Part shown: piece by piece, positions 1 through 6,700 of the stretch
Numbering within the stretch: position 1 is the first letter of the stretch
Layout of the letters: each line of letters opens with the position of its first letter
Source: Candidatus Eiseniibacteriota bacterium
Lineage (GTDB): Bacteria > Joyebacterota > Joyebacteria > Joyebacterales > Joyebacteraceae
Assembly: GCA_030630395.1 (NCBI GenBank)
Contig: DAOVNE010000041.1
Span: forward strand, 1-8,186
Direction: 5' to 3'
Length of the DNA stretch: 8,186 nucleotides
Notes under the pieces: model-generated
Seen by the model: only the letters and a program-made list of their open reading frames with translations
Databases searched by the model: none
What the model was told of the DNA's origin: nothing
Translations under genes and position numbers: made by a program

Positions 1-27
1 AGGGGCCGCGCGTCACTCACGGCCCCT
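1..27. other. GC-rich hairpin at the window edge, possible terminator
   Basis: Positions 1-8 (AGGGGCCG) pair perfectly with 20-27 (CGGCCCCT) around an 11-nt loop. The stem may continue beyond the left edge. There is no clear T tract on either side, so it could be the terminator of an unseen neighbouring gene or part of a two-way terminator together with the hairpin at 45-71. The direction cannot be decided from this window. Confidence 0.4.
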
Positions 28-40
28 TGGCACAAACGTG

Positions 41-71
41 GAAACCCCCGGAACCATCGTGATTCCGGGGG
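41..71 (-). terminator. Intrinsic terminator of the rrf2-hcp unit
   Basis: Positions 45-55 pair with 61-71 (10 of 11 pairs, one C-A mismatch) around the loop ATCGT. Read on the minus strand, the GC-rich stem is followed by TTTC and then a moderately T-containing stretch. It lies 33 nt beyond the hcp stop codon, in the right orientation. The short T run suggests moderate rather than perfect efficiency. The segment 33-75 is nearly identical to 2454-2496, which holds the terminator of the next minus-strand unit. Confidence 0.8.
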
Positions 72-103
72 CATTGCAGCTCTCAGCGGATGTCCCTGCA
101 GTC

Positions 104-1810
104 CTACGCCCTCGTGCCTGTCCTGCGACGCGCACTCTCTTCATGGGGCTGGGCGTCAGCAGGCGTGGCCGAGAGGATCTCCGCAAGATCCTCCGTCGCG
201 GTGCCGATCGGCTTCAGGTCGTACTCCCTCACGAGGAGATCGAGTACGTTGGGGGAGACGAAGGCAGGGAGCGTCGGGCCCAAGCGAATGCCCTTGATCC
301 CCAGGTGCAGGAGGGTGAGCAATATCGCCACCGCCTTCTGCTCGTACCACGAGAGAATGAACGAGAGCGGGAGCTCGTTTACGCCGACGCCGAATGCCTC
401 GGCGAGGGCCGTAGCGATCCTGATCGCCGAGTAGGCATCGTTGCACTGCCCGATGTCCAGAAGCCGCGGTATGCCATCGATGTCGCCGAACTCGAGCTTG
501 TTGAAACGATACTTGCCGCACGCGAGTGTCATTATGATGCTGTCTTCAGGCACGTTCTCGGCGAACTCCGTGTAGTAGTTCCTCCCACTCTTCGCTCCGT
601 CGCAGCCACCGATGAGGAAGAAGTGACGGATTGAGCCTGCCTTGACGGCGTCGACTACCTTGTCGGCGATGCCCAGTACGGCGTTGTGCCCGAAACCGAC
701 CGTGATGCTCTTCTCCGGCTCATCCATCTCGAAGCCGGCTTGAGCCTCCGCGGCTTCGATAACCTGCGTGAAGTCGCGATCCGAAATGTGCGTGACTCCG
801 GGCCAGGCAACAAGGCCCGATGTGAAGATGCGGTCCATGTATGAGCCGCGCGGCTTCTGGATGCAGTTCGTGGTCATGAGGATCGAGCCGGGGAACGCGT
901 CGAACTCCTTGGCCTGGTCCTGCCACGCTCCGCCGTAGTTTCCGGCAAGATGCTGATACCGCTTGAGCTCGGGGTAGCCGTGAGCTGGGAGCATCTCACC
1001 GTGCGTGTAGATGTTGATGCCCTTGCCCTCGGTCTGCTTCAGAAGCTCTTCCAGATCCAGGAGGTCGTGGCCCGACACGAGGATGGCCTTGCCGGCGACC
1101 GGGGTGATGCGCACCGCGGTCGGCACGGGGTGTCCGTACGTCGAAGTATTGGCGCGATCGAGCAGCTCCATGGCCTTCAGGTTGATCTCGCCGGTCTTGA
1201 GAGCCCAGGTCGTCAACTCTTCGACCGTTGCATCCGTCCGCGTCAGCACATCGAGTGCTTCGTGGAAGAGGCCGTAGACTTCATCGTCATCGACGCCCAG
1301 CATGTGGGCGTGATCGACGTACGCGGCCGCACCCTTGAGACCGTACATGATGAGTTCCTGAAGGCTCGAGATGTCCTCTCCGAATGCCGCGTGCCGTGCG
1401 GAGATCGAGACCTCCGTGGCCTGAGCCAGAAGCTCGGAACGCTCATCGGCAGGTTCCCAGACAGCCGCTCCGCTCAGCACCTCGGGCGTCTCTCCTTGGG
1501 CAGCACAGGCCTTCTCGTAAAGCGCGCGAGCCCGGTCCTTCATTTCAATCGCCCTGCGGATGAGATCCATCATCCGCTCGTCATCGAAGTTGACGTTGGT
1601 CACGGTCGTGAAGAGCGCCTCCGCCGTGAAGATATCAACATCTCTGTCGACCGCACCGTGCTCACGGGCTCTGCGAGCCCACATCGAGATTCCCTTGGCG
1701 GTGTGGACCAGAAGATCCTGAAGATCCGAGGTCGACGCAGCCTTGCCGCACACCCCCGCAATCGAGCAGCCCGTACCTTTCGCCGTCTGTTCACACTGGA
1801 AGCAGTGCAT
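104..1810 (-). CDS. hcp: Hybrid cluster protein (hydroxylamine reductase), class 1
   Basis: This 568-residue protein is a cytoplasmic Fe-S enzyme. The family reduces hydroxylamine in vitro and is now linked mainly to NO reduction and nitrosative-stress defence. The N-terminal cysteines C3, C6, C15 and C21 (spacing X2, X8, X5) match the class 1 pattern that binds a [4Fe-4S] cluster, typical of anaerobes, not the wider E. coli spacing. By motif alignment all hybrid-cluster ligands are present: H248 (SGHDL), E272 (THGEM), C316 (TTNC), C403 (GGCDG, the persulfide cysteine), C431 (LACGKYR), C456 (GQCND), and E490 and K492 (WYEQKA). The ATG at 1810 is chosen because GGAGG (1817-1821) lies 6 nt upstream and the CxxC motif follows at once; the reading frame stays open 23 codons further upstream. 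The last ~20 residues are an Arg-rich tail beyond the usual end. No hcr-type reductase gene is adjacent, so the electron donor is unknown. An Rrf2 regulator lies 99 bp upstream, and no separate promoter is evident. Confidence 0.97.
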   Translation of the reverse strand: MHCFQCEQTAKGTGCSIAGVCGKAASTSDLQDLLVHTAKGISMWARRAREHGAVDRDVDIFTAEALFTTVTNVNFDDERMMDLIRRAIEMKDRARALYEKACAAQGETPEVLSGAAVWEPADERSELLAQATEVSISARHAAFGEDISSLQELIMYGLKGAAAYVDHAHMLGVDDDEVYGLFHEALDVLTRTDATVEELTTWALKTGEINLKAMELLDRANTSTYGHPVPTAVRITPVAGKAILVSGHDLLDLEELLKQTEGKGINIYTHGEMLPAHGYPELKRYQHLAGNYGGAWQDQAKEFDAFPGSILMTTNCIQKPRGSYMDRIFTSGLVAWPGVTHISDRDFTQVIEAAEAQAGFEMDEPEKSITVGFGHNAVLGIADKVVDAVKAGSIRHFFLIGGCDGAKSGRNYYTEFAENVPEDSIIMTLACGKYRFNKLEFGDIDGIPRLLDIGQCNDAYSAIRIATALAEAFGVGVNELPLSFILSWYEQKAVAILLTLLHLGIKGIRLGPTLPAFVSPNVLDLLVREYDLKPIGTATEDLAEILSATPADAQPHEESARRRTGTRA

Positions 1811-1849
1811 CTGTCTCCTCCGTTCTGAACCTGGTTTGCCTCTAACCAT

Positions 1850-1869
1850 GGATCCCATCATCCGGATCC
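1850..1869. repeat. Paired GGATCC motif in the rrf2-hcp gap
   Basis: GGATCC at 1850-1855 and again at 1864-1869, separated by 8 nt, can form a 6-bp hairpin in the 99-nt gap between the regulator and hcp. The stem is short and has no T tract, so it is not a convincing terminator. It could affect mRNA processing or be chance. No second copy of the AT-rich palindrome found upstream of the regulator is visible in this gap. Confidence 0.3.
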
Positions 1870-1909
1870 CGCTCAACACTCGCGCAATCTACGCCGGCCA
1901 TGCCCAGGG

Positions 1910-2338
1910 CTACCGCACCGGCAGTGTCTCACTGCTGAAGCTGAAATCGTGGAGCGTGATGGCCGCCAGGCCCTCCACAATCTCGGTGCTCACCTTCTCG
2001 AACAGCGAGCTCAACGCGCAGCTCGGCTTGTCACAGACGGGGAGGCCCGAGAGGCAGTGCTGGATCTCGAGATTCCCCTCTATCGCCTCATACACATCGC
2101 GAAGCGTCACTTCAGTTGCATCGACGGAGAGACGAAAGCCTCCGTGAGGCCCGCGCGTAGCTGAGACGAGGCCGGCCTTCGAGAGTCGGCCCAGTACCTT
2201 CGCCAGGTGTGCCTCCGACGCTCCCAGTGCCTCAGCCATGCGGCCGGCCGTGATCGGGTCGTCTCCGGCTCCTGCAAGAACACCCGTGGCGTGAAGGGCA
2301 AGTGAAGCAGCTTCCGAAAAGTAGATGGCACCGTTCAT
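1910..2338 (-). CDS. Rrf2-family Fe-S transcriptional regulator (NsrR/IscR-like)
   Basis: This 142-residue protein is a winged helix-turn-helix DNA-binding regulator; the family usually acts as a dimer. Residues ~1-70 carry the Rrf2 pattern: helix, then the recognition region (AEALGASEAHLAKVLGRL, 35-52), then the wing motif RGPHGGFRL (62-70). Residues ~80-90 (LRDVYEAIEG) match the family dimer helix. Three cysteines, C95, C102 and C107, form the probable cluster site. Their spacing (X6, X4) spans 12 residues overall, like IscR, but the middle cysteine is shifted. The ATG at 2338 has CTCC/GGAG at 2347-2350, 8 nt upstream. It sits directly upstream of hcp on the same strand, and in many bacteria the Rrf2 protein NsrR represses hcp in response to NO. 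A long palindrome over its own promoter suggests self-repression. NsrR-like function is inference; IscR or another subfamily is possible, although no isc/suf genes are seen here. Confidence 0.92.
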   Translation of the reverse strand: MNGAIYFSEAASLALHATGVLAGAGDDPITAGRMAEALGASEAHLAKVLGRLSKAGLVSATRGPHGGFRLSVDATEVTLRDVYEAIEGNLEIQHCLSGLPVCDKPSCALSSLFEKVSTEIVEGLAAITLHDFSFSSETLPVR

Positions 2339-2395
2339 ATGAATCGCTCCGTAGTCTGCCTATCGTCCAGACAGCCGTCCTCAGCGGACTTGATC

Positions 2396-2429
2396 GCTAT
2401 ATACTGGTATTCGAGTACCAGAATATAGC
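2396..2429. promoter_or_regulatory. 34-bp palindromic operator upstream of the Rrf2 regulator
   Basis: The segment is a near-perfect palindrome centred between 2412 and 2413, with 15 of 17 base pairs symmetric. The half-site reads GCTATAT-x-CTGGTA, then a TCGA centre (2411-2414), mirrored as TACCAG-x-ATATAGC. The two mismatches are 2403/2422 and 2410/2415. It covers the -10 box and the probable transcription start of the minus-strand promoter, the classic position for a repressor. The adjacent gene encodes an Rrf2 regulator, so this is the likely autoregulatory site. Confidence 0.8.
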
Positions 2430-2449
2430 CATTGGATCGCTGGTGTCAA
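2422..2449 (-). promoter_or_regulatory. Sigma70-type promoter of the rrf2-hcp unit
   Basis: On the minus strand the -35 box is TTGACA (2444-2449, perfect consensus), the spacer is 16 nt, and the -10 box is TATATT (2422-2427). Transcription should start near 2415, giving a leader of about 77 nt before the regulator ATG. The -10 box lies inside the palindrome at 2396-2429. Such a strong promoter makes sense if it is normally held off by a repressor. Confidence 0.8.
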
Positions 2450-2461
2450 CCCCCAAATGTG

Positions 2462-2492
2462 AAAACCCCCGGAACCGTCGTGGTTCCGGGGG
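2462..2492 (-). terminator. Intrinsic terminator of the yigZ-transglutaminase-lipoprotein unit
   Basis: Positions 2466-2476 pair perfectly with 2482-2492 (11 bp) around the loop GTCGT. On the minus strand the stem is followed by TTTTC. It lies 44 nt beyond the lipoprotein stop codon and just before the -35 box of the next unit, so it separates the two transcripts. The sequence is almost the same as the terminator at 41-71. Confidence 0.85.
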
Positions 2493-2536
2493 CATTCGAA
2501 CGCGTCGTCTCTCGGGGGGGATGAGACTCCTCGCGC

Positions 2537-3283
2537 TCAGATTTGCCTGCGGGGGTTCCCGTCTTCGACTTTGATGTCGCCGACACCGATATCCGCGTTG
2601 ATTCTGATCGTGGCATCGGATTCGGCCGGGCTATCGGTCACGTACGCACCGCCACTCTTGACGAGATCGCCCGCGTCGACGCTGCCGATGCCCGTATCAC
2701 AGTCGAGAGTCACATTTGCCTGCTCGGGGATGTGGAGCACGATGTCGCCGACGCCGCTGTCTACTCCGATCGTCACATCGTGATCCAGGGCGTCTCCGAG
2801 ATCGACGATAATCTCACCGACTCCGATATCAGCGTCCAGATCCGTGAGCATCATCCCGGCGAGATCAAGCTCGGTGCGTCCAACGCCGATATCGATCTTC
2901 ATCGTGAGCGCGATCTCATCTGAGAAGCGCAGGTGCCAGTCACACTCGGCGCCTCGTCCCGACGAGCCCTTGGCTTCCGGCTGTCGGATGGTAAGCTGCC
3001 CGTGTGAGCCGGACTCCGTGTAGATGACCTCCGGCTTCCAGCTTGCTACATTGTATTTGAAGTCAGCATCCAGTAGCGCGTCGGCGCCCCCCTCGATGAT
3101 GAGATCACCGACATTCAAGTCCACGACTACAGTGACCGACTCGGCCGTCACGGCGGAGATGGTGGATGTCTCGGTCACCATCTCCCCGACAGGGGCCGTC
3201 GGGTCACAGTATATGCATCCTGCTGACGTAGCCAACACCAGAGCTGACGCCGATATCAGCAGGGCTCTGTGCGAAGTCCTCAA
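2537..3283 (-). CDS. Toast-rack domain lipoprotein with GVG repeats
   Basis: This 248-residue protein is predicted to be exported and lipidated. It has a basic start (RTSHR), a hydrophobic stretch (7-21) and a lipobox-like LATSAGC with Cys23 as the lipid site; Ser rather than Leu at -3 is less usual. Residues ~48-105 resemble the N-terminal toast-rack domain (GDLIIEGGADALLDADFKYN, then SWKPEVIYTE). Residues ~118-242 are beta-rich repeats built around DIGVG or similar at 131, 152, 176, 197 and 231, with a spacing of about 21-23 residues that widens to 34 at the end. This fits the right-handed beta fold of DUF2154/DUF4097/LiaF-like proteins, whose biochemical role is poorly known and often linked to envelope stress. 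The start is the TTG at 3283, because AGGAGG lies exactly 6 nt upstream and the signal sequence follows. An ATG at 3358 would add 25 polar residues before the signal peptide. It lies 94 nt after the transglutaminase gene with no clear promoter or terminator between, so cotranscription is likely. Confidence 0.85.
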   Translation of the reverse strand: MRTSHRALLISASALVLATSAGCIYCDPTAPVGEMVTETSTISAVTAESVTVVVDLNVGDLIIEGGADALLDADFKYNVASWKPEVIYTESGSHGQLTIRQPEAKGSSGRGAECDWHLRFSDEIALTMKIDIGVGRTELDLAGMMLTDLDADIGVGEIIVDLGDALDHDVTIGVDSGVGDIVLHIPEQANVTLDCDTGIGSVDAGDLVKSGGAYVTDSPAESDATIRINADIGVGDIKVEDGNPRRQI

Positions 3284-3289
3284 TTCCGT

Positions 3290-3295
3290 CCTCCT
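3290..3295 (-). promoter_or_regulatory. Ribosome binding site that fixes a TTG start
   Basis: A perfect AGGAGG on the minus strand sits 6 nt before TTG (3281-3283). It favours the TTG over the ATG at 3356-3358 for the toast-rack lipoprotein, since only the TTG places a signal peptide at the N-terminus. Confidence 0.8.
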
Positions 3296-3377
3296 GTTGT
3301 ATTGCCGCTTGCCGCTCCAAATGTGTCGATCGTTGATGCTTCCACTAGAATAGGACACTGCTTGGGGCCGCTGGGTT

Positions 3378-6026
3378 TCATCGCCTCCAGTTGCTGAGCA
3401 TCCGCTCGATCTGCATGCTCATGTCCTTCCTCATTCCCTTAAGCCAGATCAACGTTTCTCCGTCCTCAGTCAGAAGAACCGTGAGTGGAATCTGACTCTC
3501 CGGCTGGCTGATTCCGAAGATATCCAGGGCGGCCTCGATCGAGATGGTCATCGCTCCATCCTCAGCCGGGTGGCCTTCGAGCCCGCTCACCTGGAGAGGG
3601 ACGAGCGTCATGCCGTGTGCTGTCCAGTCCGTCGACTGCAAGTGCGTCATGTGGCCGACCGATGCTTCGTGCCCAGAGAGAGTAAGGACGATCAGTCTGA
3701 GCTCTGTTGGAGCGAGTTCATCAATGCTGTGCTCCCGTCCGTCGATCGTGATGGAGATGCTCTTCTCAATATCCCACTCCTGTTGAACCAGGTCCTCTGG
3801 TTCCCACTCGGAGAGGGGAATGCCGATGTCCATCTCGAAGTAGAGCGAGTCAAGAGCGGCGATCTCGAATCGCTTCGAGACGAACCGCGGCTCGCCCCGG
3901 GGGTTCCTGAGACCTCCGAACAGCCAGTACTCTCCTTCAGGAAGCGACCATTCAACGATTCCATCTCCTTCAGAGAGCTGACCGAGATACCAGGCCCGAA
4001 AACGTCCGTCCTCGAATCGCATCAGCCGCGTGTGGATCCACGTCTCGACGTTCTCGATCGGCACACCCTGATCGAAGTAGGAGACGGACAGGTAGGCCGC
4101 AGCACCAAGCTCACCCTCGCTCTCAGCCGCGTCGCTCTCCTCGTCCTCGAACGGTTCGAACCTCGTCCAGTCACCCTCACTCCACGCTTCGACGTAGTCC
4201 ACGCCGAGTTCTGCTCTGGCTGGTATGCCGTGCCTTCGCAAGAGTCCAACCAGACACGCTCGAGCCCCCGGCGGCTCAGCATATCCGGAGCGCCACGTCG
4301 TCGACGGGGTCGCAACATGTCCGAACCGCAATCTGTCAACCTTCTCTACGCGCTCCCTGAAGAGCGAGAGAATCGCACCTGCCTGAGGCGCAACGCTCTC
4401 ATCATCTTCCAGCCACGGAAGTGCCGTCCACCAGGCAGACGTCCCCTCCTGGAAATAGAGTCGGGGGGACAGGACGAACTCGTTCCACACGCTGTCCGGA
4501 ACATCCGGAGCCAGCGCGCGGACACGGAGAATCTCGCGCAAGGTGAGTTCGAGGTTCTCCGTATCCATCTCGTAGAAGTCCTTGACGTCCATCTGCTTCA
4601 CGAGCTCGATGGCCGTGGTTCTCATCTCTCCGTCCATGGCGAGCACAGTCTCGGTCCACTCGGCCTGAACGGCACCGGCCTCGGTCATCTTCTCACGGAG
4701 TTGAGTGGCATCATCACGTCCCACCAGAAAGTCGATCCACTCCGGAGTGGATGCGGATTTCTTGCAGCGCTCAAGATCGCGCCGCGCAAGATCCCGTTGG
4801 TGCCGTAGCCACGTGGGATCGTTCTCGTCCGTGTCGCAGGAACCGCCCTCGCTCTCCGGGTGGAGCGGGTACCTCAGCCAGATGGGTTCATCGAAGATGT
4901 CCATGCCGGGTTCGAGCTCGAGCACTGTACGCTCTCCGGCAGTTATGTGGGTGAGAGCGGACCAGGGTTCGCCGTCAATCTCGGTCGTAACAACGTAGTC
5001 GCCCGGGCCCAACATGACTTCGCTCTCGAACGGCTGGTGGATGAGAACCACCGGCGCGCTGTAGTTGTAGACATGGATGTTGGCTTCGGGAGTGTCATCA
5101 TCCTCTGTTGCAGCAGGTGTGTATCCCGGTGGTGGCGCCAGATAGAGCGTGCCGGCCGTTGTGTAAACGTCCGTGGAATTGAGAATCGTCGCACCGTCGG
5201 CTTGCCGGTGCAGCATCGGCTCGTATTCGGCGGGGACAGGAGCTTCACCGAAGCCGACCGAGAGCACCACACCGGCTCGCTTCACTGTCTGTGAGAACCA
5301 TGTTCGATCGAGACACGCCGTGGCGTTGCAGGACTCCATGTAGTGCCAGCCCTCATCCCGCCCCACGTAGACTTCCACCCAGGCGTGATTGCTGTTGCCC
5401 GTCGTCCACCAGGGAGCGGAGCAGCTTCTCACCGGAATCCCAACGCTGCGGAGAGCACAGATAGTGAGAATCATCTCCTCTTCACAACGCCCGATTCCTC
5501 GCTCCATCGTGGTGAGGGGTCCTTGGTCTCGCCGCGAGCTCGCCTTGTACGTGGCCCATTCCCTCGTCAGGCGACCGATCTCAAGAGCGGCCTCCGTCAT
5601 CGTCATTCCCTGAACGCGTGCGGCGCCGAGTTCGTTCAGACGCGCGCGCCAGTTCTGGACGGGCTCCTGGCTGGCGCGGTGCGGGAGAACGTAGACGTGA
5701 AAGAGATAAGGGTCGATCTCATCCTTCCATCCCGCATCGTTCCAGGTATCGAGGGCGAGTTCGACGTTGCTGATAAGAAGGTCTGCCGGAAGTGACCCGA
5801 GGTCGGACGTGGGCATCCAGGCCATTAGAAACTCGAGGGCGTCCCTGTGTTGCTCATCGGCATCGGCGAGATAGGTGCGTAGTGCATCTCCCTCGAAATG
5901 CCTGTCGAGATTCGTCTCCACGAGTGCGGCCACGTCATCGCTCGGTGGCCAGCTCCACTCATCCTGCGAAGCCCCGGCGGTCACTGCGAGCAAGGCCACA
6001 AGGCCGACTGCGAAGAACATTCTCAT
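3378..6026 (-). CDS. Secreted protein with tandem transglutaminase-like modules and a thioredoxin-like C-terminus
   Basis: This 882-residue protein has a signal peptide (residues 1-19, probable cut after AGA). Module 1 is a helical region (~22-165), a transglutaminase-like/papain-type core (~165-245) and a beta-sandwich (~285-375). The core shows C181 (GIGRCEEE), GIPVR (196-200) and H214 (NHAWVEVY). The third catalytic position, after GWHYM, is Glu231 rather than the common Asp. Module 2 repeats this layout: helices (~430-545), a core (~550-625) and a beta domain (~645-735). There GIPAR (600-604) is kept, but the catalytic Cys position holds a Pro and the HAWVE His is lost (VDYVEAW). Residues ~755-880 look like a thioredoxin fold, with a strand LRLIVLTL, a cis-Pro motif QIPLTVLL (845-852) and DGETLIWLKG, but no CxxC. 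The start ATG overlaps the yigZ stop (ATGA), with AGGAGG at 6032-6037. Such cores act as proteases, cross-linkers or peptide-binding domains; the substrate is unknown. The periplasm or outside is the likely location. Confidence 0.9.
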   Translation of the reverse strand: MRMFFAVGLVALLAVTAGASQDEWSWPPSDDVAALVETNLDRHFEGDALRTYLADADEQHRDALEFLMAWMPTSDLGSLPADLLISNVELALDTWNDAGWKDEIDPYLFHVYVLPHRASQEPVQNWRARLNELGAARVQGMTMTEAALEIGRLTREWATYKASSRRDQGPLTTMERGIGRCEEEMILTICALRSVGIPVRSCSAPWWTTGNSNHAWVEVYVGRDEGWHYMESCNATACLDRTWFSQTVKRAGVVLSVGFGEAPVPAEYEPMLHRQADGATILNSTDVYTTAGTLYLAPPPGYTPAATEDDDTPEANIHVYNYSAPVVLIHQPFESEVMLGPGDYVVTTEIDGEPWSALTHITAGERTVLELEPGMDIFDEPIWLRYPLHPESEGGSCDTDENDPTWLRHQRDLARRDLERCKKSASTPEWIDFLVGRDDATQLREKMTEAGAVQAEWTETVLAMDGEMRTTAIELVKQMDVKDFYEMDTENLELTLREILRVRALAPDVPDSVWNEFVLSPRLYFQEGTSAWWTALPWLEDDESVAPQAGAILSLFRERVEKVDRLRFGHVATPSTTWRSGYAEPPGARACLVGLLRRHGIPARAELGVDYVEAWSEGDWTRFEPFEDEESDAAESEGELGAAAYLSVSYFDQGVPIENVETWIHTRLMRFEDGRFRAWYLGQLSEGDGIVEWSLPEGEYWLFGGLRNPRGEPRFVSKRFEIAALDSLYFEMDIGIPLSEWEPEDLVQQEWDIEKSISITIDGREHSIDELAPTELRLIVLTLSGHEASVGHMTHLQSTDWTAHGMTLVPLQVSGLEGHPAEDGAMTISIEAALDIFGISQPESQIPLTVLLTEDGETLIWLKGMRKDMSMQIERMLSNWRR

Positions 6027-6646
6027 GAATCCCTCCTCTCGATAAGGGCGGTTCCCTTCGTAAGACCTGACACTGATTCCGTGAGTTCATCGGCGCGCTC
6101 CTCTGGGAGCTCGATCTCAAGCGTAACGCGGGTCGCGTAATCCTCTGAAAGCACATGAGCCTCAAGGTTGGGAAGGATCCACTTGACAGGATCGACGCTG
6201 GCGTAGTCGATGATCAGCGTGAGAATGATTGAGGCGATGAGCATCTTTGTGGGAAGACCCTCGATCGCGTTCTTGACGCCTCCGCTGTAGGCTCTAACCA
6301 GTCCGCCCTTTCCGAGCTTCGTGCCGCCGTAGTAGCGCGTGACGACCGCGGCGATGTCGCCGACACCGCTGTGGACGAGCACGGTGAGCATCGGGCGTCC
6401 TGCTGTTCCGTGAGGCTCACCGGCGTCGCTCATTCCAACGCGGCTCGTGTCACCTGGTGGTCCGATGACGTACGCCCAGCAGTTATGCGTTGCGTCAGGG
6501 AACTCGGAACTCACAGCCGAGATGAAGGCTCGTGCCTCATCGACTGATGATGCGTGACCAACCGTGGTAACGAACCGGCTTCGGAGGATAGTCTCCTCGA
6601 CGCGCCGCCGAGTGGCGGGTATCGCATAGCGCTGTCGTGAGGGCAA
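6023..6646 (-). CDS. yigZ: YigZ/IMPACT family protein (UPF0029)
   Basis: This 207-residue protein matches the usual length of bacterial YigZ (~200). The IMPACT-type N-terminal domain shows FVTTVGHASSVDEARAFI, HNCWAY (54-59), SDAGEPHGTAG (73-83) and the hallmark RYYGGTKLGKGGLVRAY (104-120). A C-terminal DUF1949 alpha/beta domain follows (~135-205). The protein is cytoplasmic. The eukaryotic relative IMPACT regulates GCN2, and the bacterial role is unclear, with RNA or nucleotide binding suggested. The start is TTG at 6646, supported by AGGAG (6656-6660) with a 9-nt spacer; no in-frame ATG lies near. The stop overlaps the ATG of the secreted transglutaminase-like gene, so the two are probably translationally coupled. 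This is odd, because one product is cytosolic and the other exported. Confidence 0.95.
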   Translation of the reverse strand: MPSRQRYAIPATRRRVEETILRSRFVTTVGHASSVDEARAFISAVSSEFPDATHNCWAYVIGPPGDTSRVGMSDAGEPHGTAGRPMLTVLVHSGVGDIAAVVTRYYGGTKLGKGGLVRAYSGGVKNAIEGLPTKMLIASIILTLIIDYASVDPVKWILPNLEAHVLSEDYATRVTLEIELPEERADELTESVSGLTKGTALIERRDS

Positions 6647-6700
6647 TGTGCAGGTCTCCTGGTGAGTTCCGGGCTTCGTGCCGGCTCCAAGGGTCCAGTG

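Noticed and set aside
950..1828. A 292-codon open frame on the plus strand opposite hcp
   Set aside because: It lies wholly against hcp, whose conserved metal ligands prove the coding strand. The frame has no convincing start site or domain.
1811..1909. A second regulator operator or promoter directly before hcp
   Set aside because: No copy of the CTATAT/CTGGTA palindrome and no convincing -35/-10 pair is visible; only a short GGATCC pair is present.
2521..2574. Short plus-strand frame starting ATGAGACTCCTC after a run of G
   Set aside because: It is 17 codons long, overlaps the end of the lipoprotein gene in antisense, and has a G run abutting the ATG in place of a spaced ribosome binding site.
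3284..3377. Possible separate promoter for the lipoprotein gene (TATTCT on the minus strand near 3350)
   Set aside because: The -10 match is only 4 of 6 and no acceptable -35 lies 16-18 nt upstream. Cotranscription from the yigZ promoter is simpler.
3570..4808. A 412-codon open frame on the plus strand opposite the transglutaminase-like gene
   Set aside because: It is antisense to a gene with clear domains, has no ribosome binding site or recognisable domain, and its Arg- and Pro-rich composition is typical of a shadow frame in GC-rich DNA.
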